Shown here piece by piece: positions 58,801 to 64,000 of a stretch of DNA of 64,000 nt (its first letter is position 1; each line of letters starts with the position of its first letter). The translations under genes were made by a program, and so were the position numbers. This DNA is from Patella vulgata (taxonomy: Eukaryota; Mollusca; Gastropoda; Patellidae), in assembly GCF_932274485.2 (NCBI RefSeq), contig NC_065882.2, positions 71,027,431 through 71,091,430 on the forward strand, given 5' to 3'. Under the pieces are notes generated by a model. It worked only from the letters and a program-made list of their open reading frames with translations, had not been told where the DNA came from and searched no databases.

Positions 58801-61800
58801 TACCTACGACTGTTAATCTCATATAAATTCACTATCACATTCACCTTTACCTGAAACTGTAATTATATTCGCGTACAGTGGTGTTTTTTTTTTTAACCAT
58901 AGATATGCGGCAAAAATAATCCAGATTATATTATTTCATCAGACCGATCAGTTTCGTTTAACGTATAGCAAGGAATGTCGTTTCTGTAACTAAATTATAA
59001 TAAATTGTTCTGGGTCCTGTTTCTCGAAATCTTAACAAAAGATAAAATCAAAATTTTAGTAGATACTTCAATTTTAAATGGCTAAGCTCTAAAATCAATC
59101 TAATATTATCCAATTAAATTACTAAAATTTGGATTTTATCTTAGTTAAAATTTCGTAAAATGGTCCCCTGGCAGGGACGCTTGTTTACCAAGACTTCAGT
59201 CGGGTCTTTAATCAGGGCCTTTTGATATAGAAGAAAGAGGAGGCTTTCCAGATTTATTTAAATGGTACTGGATTGAAAATTTATACCTTGTACGTGTAAA
59301 CCAAGGGTGAAACTCTGAAAAGGCCAAAGCAATTTATCCCTTTTGAAAAAAAAAATCATTGTAGGTTTTATATATGAATCTTTGTTTTTCGTTGTCGTTA
59401 ATGTTGTTGTTACCGGTTGTGATTAAAATAGAAGATTCGGAACTTACTCTTTTAAGATTGATCCATTGGTTGAAATAATCTTCAGGCTTTATATGGAAAT
59501 AGTCACACTGTTTAGGTAACCTGATAAACAATTATTTATACATTAAACAGTAAAATGGTGGTTTAAACGGTAATCTACATTAGTGGGATTTCAAAGAACC
59601 ATGCATGGTATTTCTGTACCAAAAGTTCCAAAAGAGAAACATTTTTTGTCCCCGACACTGTAATAACTAATACAAAGGTAACTGTATTTTTCATAGTTTG
59701 CTACATATGTATACCTCATCCCATATTAACAAATAGAATAGATGTACAGACTAACCAAAACAAAGAATCTATTTAGATGTGACTAGAAACTTTATTTGTG
59801 ACAAAAGGCCACCCATTAGATTACTAGACAAGCTTATTTCAATGGGTACAATATATTTATTTCTTATACCGGAAAATGGTTATATGTGGGACCTATTGCA
59901 ATCTGATTAAAATACAGATCTATATTTCGTTTTGTTTTTTTATACTTTGGATGACCTCTAGTCTCCTGCATAAAAATTTGTCTAGTTGTAACAGGATCCT
60001 GTCAGAGGTCATACGAGCGAGTGGCTTTTGACCCTATGACGTTAGACATTTGATTAACCGATCAGCTTTGGTGCTTCTAGTGGGTTATCCACAGTTCCAT
60101 GCAACTCTTCCAAAAATTCGCCCTAACAGACTGTTTCATTGGCTAATCCCTCACATCCATAGGAATATCGGTTATACAACAACTCTTCCAGATCCTAGTG
60201 TAGTAAAGACAAGTAAAATGAAATTTTGAACTATAAAAATGAGACGAAATAGGATCTGTGTTTTAACCAGATTGGAACTATTGTGTTAACTTTCCAGTTA
60301 TTTTATATATTATTTCAAGCAATTTTGGTTTAAAGGGCATTCACATCTACACTGTACAAAGGTCAATTCACAGATATATCATCATCCTTATGCAACCTTT
60401 TTGGTTGCTTTTTTATTTTCTTCCTAGCATTTTATTATTCTAGAGACTTATAATTATCAATTTCAAATACATTTTCCTTCTGGTTAGGCTTAAGGGACAG
60501 GTCTCTTTCATGCATATAAAGCTTAAAGTGCAGTCTCAGATATTAGTATTTTCTGTTTAAAAAAGGATTCTGAAAATCTGTTCCTACACTTGCTGAAATC
60601 TTAGCCGTAAGTGTAGTTCAAGATTGTTAAGTCACTAAAGCAACTGAAAAAACACAGATAATATTGTAATAATAGAGTAGTGGTTACCAGCTTGCCCACA
60701 CAATAATTCATTAATATTGAGACTAACAAGAGAGAGAGAGAGAGAGGGGGTTTATCGTCCACATGACACAAACTAGGTCATTTCGGAATTAACATGGTTT
60801 AATTTTATTATTTCAAAAATTCGCTTGCGCTTACAGGTCTTTAGCAGTGGGAGGACCCGGAGAAAACCCACGAAGTTGGACAGGCGACCCTACTCCTTGT
60901 CACTTACATCCGGGGATTTGAAACCACGCCAGTTGACTCAATGACAGGCCTTATGATACAGCGCACGTGCTAACCGTTCAGCCATCCAACCCCCTGAGAC
61001 TAACAAACAGGAATGTTCATTTCCATGGACATATACGTAATGCAAGGAGGAATTTTGCCTGGGCAGCAGGTTTCTGCCCAGGTAACTTCGAATTACAACA
61101 ACCATGGGTTCTTTAACATTGGAAGACTAGGCACACTTTGTCAGCCCCATTGGTGCCCCCCCCCCCCCCCTGAAAAGTAACAATTGGTTTTAAGCATTTT
61201 ATAGCATCTATAATAAATCTTACATTAGTTTTAAATCCCAATCACCACAAGTTACAAAAGCAAACTTCACTCCTTCATTTAGTAGACCCTCTTGTTTCAT
61301 CCAATCATCAAATTCCTGATAATAAAATAAAAGATAGGTTGCCAGGCAACGAAACATACGCCCACAGCAACTAAATCGTCCGGGCAGTCAACAAGGGTTG
61401 TCGCATATTTTTACTTTTTTCGGTAATTAAACATTTATAATACACTAAAATCTGATTAAGAGCAACAACTCACGAAGTAATTATCAGAAAACTATTAAAA
61501 TTTGTTTGGTTTTTATAAAGTTCTGCCCCATGCTAACGTTTTGTATGCAAAGCTTTTAATATCATGGATTTAACTGTTCAAGTCATAAAAATTCATTGAA
61601 AATCAATATACTTGTTCGTCTCAAGATCTTAAACTCTGTGTATCAATCTGAAGTCAATCGGATGATAACTTTAGCCTTTAGAGCATCACAAGATTTTGCA
61701 AAGTGATCAAGGGCCATAACTTTGGCAGTAATTATCGGAAATCGTTGAAAATCAATAGGAATCTGTGTATAAATTTAAACTCAATCGGATATTAACTTTA

Positions 61801-64000
61801 GCCTCTAGAGCATCCACAAGATTTTTTTAAGTGATCAAGGGCCATAACTCTGGCAGTAATTATCGGAAATCGCTGAAAATCAATAGGCTTCTTCGTCTCA
61901 TGACCTTAAACACTGTGTATAAATTGAAAGTCAATCGGATATTAACTTTGGCCTCTAGAGCATCCACAAGATTTTCAAAGTGATCAAGGGCCATAACTCT
62001 GGCAGTAATTATCGGAAATCGTTGAAAATCAATAGGCTTCTTCGTCTCATGACCTCAAACACTGTGTATAAATTTAAGGTCAATGGGATATTAACTTTGG
62101 CCTCTAGAGCGTCCACAAGATTTTTCAAAGTGATCAAGGACCATAACTCTGGCAGTAATTATTGGAAATCGCTGAAAATCAATAGGCTTCTTCGTCTCAA
62201 GACCTTAAACACTGTGTATAAATTTAAAGTCAATCAGATATTAACTTTAGCCTCTTTGTGGACGCCGGACCGATGGACGGACGGACGGGGGCAACGACAA
62301 TATACGACCACATTTCAATGTGGGCGTATAAAAATGATTTTATAAAATAATGCAATTAAGTTTGTTTTTCTCAAAATTTATTTAGTAATACCTTAAAGGA
62401 AAGGTTCATGAAATCAAGCAATTCTCTGGAAAATAAATTAATGTATAAAATTCTGAAAAACTTTAATATTACATATAATTATGAAGATAAACAATTTTAA
62501 AATAGGTTACATTCCAAGTTTACAGACCTTATTTAAACACCCAAAAGCTGCACATGTAGGCATAACATCTGTGAAGCTAGTGCACTCATGACGTCAACAA
62601 TTTCACGACATAACTATTAATCTTAATTTTGATTGGTTGAGAAATATCGATGAACGGGAACATGGCAGCATCCAATGTATTTAGATTTAATAAAGTCTTT
62701 TGATCAATAAAATTTTATATTTTTTTAATTCTTCAACATAAAAGTATACAGGTCACAATTCTATGGAATACAATTACTGCTTTTTACTGAGCGACGTTTC
62801 GACTAGGCTTCTCTAGTCATTATCAAGCTATGATAAAAACTGAAAATATGACAGGACAATATAAGTAGTTTTAATAGTGTATTTATTCTGACTAAGCAAT
62901 AAGTAAAATAATCTGCCTGGATGAACTTTTCCTTTAAAGACCTGTGATTGTGAGTTGAAATCTGTTCTTTAAAAAATTCTGAATACAAAGTCATCATGTC
63001 ATAAACTATCTTATATTATAATAACTGATGTTCTTGATGTACCATGTCATGTTTTGGTACTGATCATAATCTATAATCCTTTTTCAGGTTTTAAGTTTAG
63101 TTTTTTATATAAAACAGCAATCAATTCCACATGAACAACAACAGGCCAATTATTATCTAAATATTTAAATTTAACAAACAGAAAGGGCTGAAAAGTGTTC
63201 TGTAGGTAGTAATTTAGACAGTTGAAACAAAAAAGCTAGATTAGAATCTATATTGAGTTTGATACAGTAACAAAATAATGATGCCCCAATGAAACTAATA
63301 GAATGAATGAATATTGTTTAATGGCATGTCAGCTCTAACCGGGCTATATTGTGCCAAATATATAGTGATATTTACGAGACACATTAAATGAAATCACAAA
63401 ATATTAATATAAATTAATAAAAAAAACCAATAGAAACTAATATGAACTTTAGATGGTCAACACTTAGATTAAGACCTAATCAATTTCAGTAATCTTGGAC
63501 CACTGTGTATGTTGTTTGGTAAGACTACTTTTATTATGCATTGTAAGAAAATCTATATTTCCTTTTTATTCTGGAATATTATCCCTTTAGAGGGACAATA
63601 ACACTCTAAGTACTCTAAGTACTAGATGTTTAAGTGTCCTACCTGTTGTGTAAATTATCCATTACATCCTATTTTACTTGTCCAGAGGGTTCGAAAATAT
63701 TTTAAAATCCAAGTCACATTTGAAAAGGTTTACGTTAGGCTTTTCAAATCATTTAGTTGAATTTTCCCAAATTTTTAAATTAGGTGTGTTAAGATGAAAT
63801 TTGTATCACCAATTAATTGGAATATTGTAAAATAGTACAATTTGTTGACCAGAATAAAGATTGGGACAGATTATTCAGTTAAAACAAGAGGGGTATTGAG
63901 CCTTTAAAAGAAATAATTTAAAAACTATATTATTTTCTTCTTTGTTTACAAAATAAAAGACTACCTGTAAAACTTTTTGAAGCTTTGGTTGTCCATCCAC
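55845..64000 (-). CDS. ERI3: ERI3-like 3'-5' exonuclease, last five coding exons (5' end outside window)
   Basis: DEDDh exonuclease of the ERI1/ERI2/ERI3 group, which acts on small RNA or rRNA ends. Coding exons right to left: 63965-64000 (continues past the edge), 61224-61315, 59448-59520, 58132-58228, 55845-55945 with stop TAA at 55845-55847. All borders are GT/AG and all phases agree (0, 2, 0, 1). The protein pieces read VDGQPKLQKVLQ, EFDDWMKQEGLL, FAFVTCGDWDLKLMLPKQC, DYFNQWINLKR, SVFPQGMMPML, HHSGIDDCKNIANIV and a short tail ending AAHSR. GDWD carries one metal-binding Asp; HSGIDD carries the catalytic His and last Asp. The wording is closer to human ERI3 than to ERI1 (recalled, not searched). 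The first acidic motif (DFE) should be in exons beyond 64000. Confidence 0.9.
56191..56365 (+). mobile_element. SINE family B, 5'-truncated, with 9 bp target duplication
   Basis: Element 56200-56356 begins in the body (CCAATCGCGTGGG) and ends in a CT-rich tail. TCATATTTT flanks both sides. In the last ERI3 intron. Confidence 0.8.
56521..57107 (-). mobile_element. SINE family A with local duplication of its 3' end and target
   Basis: The full copy at 56722-57097 has matching flanks CCATCATTAAA before the tail and after the head. About 150 bp covering the target and tail end (TTCAAGAAGTAAGAGATTAA to CTATGAGGGTAATTT) is repeated in tandem at 56521-56669 and 56667-56822. Confidence 0.82.
57170..57979. 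mobile_element. hAT-like TIR element
   Basis: Element 57178-57971 (794 bp) with ends CACAGGCGTACAGGCT and GGCTTGTACGCCAATG. Flanks CGAACGGG and CGAATGGG match at 7 of 8. Interior holds diverged repeats of AAACGCGTTTTCCT. No transposase frame. In the last ERI3 intron. Confidence 0.6.
59012..59167. mobile_element. Foldback MITE, copy 2
   Basis: Same palindromic family as 26633-26789 (GGGTCCTGTTTCTCGAAAT at the left), with more changes. In an ERI3 intron. Confidence 0.7.
59890..60283. mobile_element. Mutator-like MITE, copy 4
   Basis: Element 59899-60274 (376 bp), CAATCTG ends, flanks GACCTATTG and GAACTATTG matching at 8 of 9. In an ERI3 intron. Confidence 0.78.
60718..61006 (-). mobile_element. 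SINE family B, full length, with 12 bp target duplication
   Basis: Element 60730-60994; TGAGACTAACAA on both sides. In the ERI3 intron left of exon 61224-61315. Confidence 0.9.
61357..62331 (+). repeat. Family E: TIR element with ~150 bp tandem core
   Basis: Left end CATACGCCCACAG and right end TGTGGGCGTATA are inverted. The core repeats GATCAAGGGCCATAACTCTG at 61704, 61833, 61982 and 62132 (periods 129, 149, 150). Then a GGACGGACGG run and CGACAATATACGACC before the end. In an ERI3 intron. Confidence 0.75.
62332..63964. other. ERI3 intron, no exon seen
   Basis: AT-rich. Holds a hammerhead-like motif near 62785-62835 and a possible repeat start (GAATGAATGAATATTG) near 63302. No other feature recognised. 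Confidence 0.45.

Noticed and set aside
61700-62260. CRISPR-like spaced repeats
   Set aside because: Units are contiguous tandem repeats without unique spacers, in a eukaryotic intron.
61980-62345. 121-codon frame with two 50-residue repeats
   Set aside because: The tandem unit is 150 bp, a multiple of three, so an open frame repeats automatically; it lies in an ERI3 intron inside a family E element.
1-64000. LTR retroelements, endogenous viruses or Polinton-like elements
   Set aside because: No long terminal repeats, gag/pol/env-type or capsid-type frames were recognised; the only reverse transcriptase sequence is the LINE at 16.5-17.8 kb.

Overview
The window is animal nuclear DNA: AT-rich, split genes with GT/AG introns, tRNA-derived SINEs, a LINE fragment and several terminal-inverted-repeat (TIR) elements. 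The mix of interspersed repeats, and elements with a core of 146-150 bp tandem units, suggests a mollusc or other lophotrochozoan. That placement is inference and no species can be named.

Layout. (1) 1-8785, minus strand: eleven coding exons of the atypical kinase RIOK1, from its start codon to past the catalytic loop; the 3' end lies left of the window. (2) About 10.3-12.1 kb: a hairpin of short repeats and a nested cluster of inverted SINE copies. (3) 12.2-47.9 kb, plus strand: a tandem array of iodothyronine-deiodinase-like selenoprotein genes. Each has its coding region in one exon, an in-frame TGA for selenocysteine in the motif GSCT-U-PPF, a splice acceptor just before the start codon, and usually a downstream SECIS element with ATGA/TGAT quartet and A-rich apical loop. 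I count seven intact coding regions, one recent pseudogene and one 5' fragment, plus nine SECIS-like hairpins. They form three sequence groups: copies 1, 2, 7; copies 3, 4, 5 and the fragment; copies 6, 8. (4) 48-52.9 kb: repeats and sequence without a recognised gene. (5) 53004-54890, plus: a complete three-exon dual-specificity phosphatase of the DUSP23 type. (6) 55845-64000, minus, convergent with DUSP23: the last five coding exons of an ERI3-like 3'-5' exonuclease, running off the right edge.

The deiodinase array is the main interest. Gene copies and SECIS elements do not match one to one: copy 1 has no SECIS before copy 2 begins, copy 7 is followed by two, and copy 8 by one plus a second lying 1.86 kb further on. 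The interval between stop codon and SECIS has been hit repeatedly by mobile elements (a LINE behind copy 3; a foldback carrying a hAT-like element and a SINE behind copy 7; a SINE piece behind copy 6). Two tandem duplications can be read directly, with unit lengths of about 1.26 kb and 4.1 kb.
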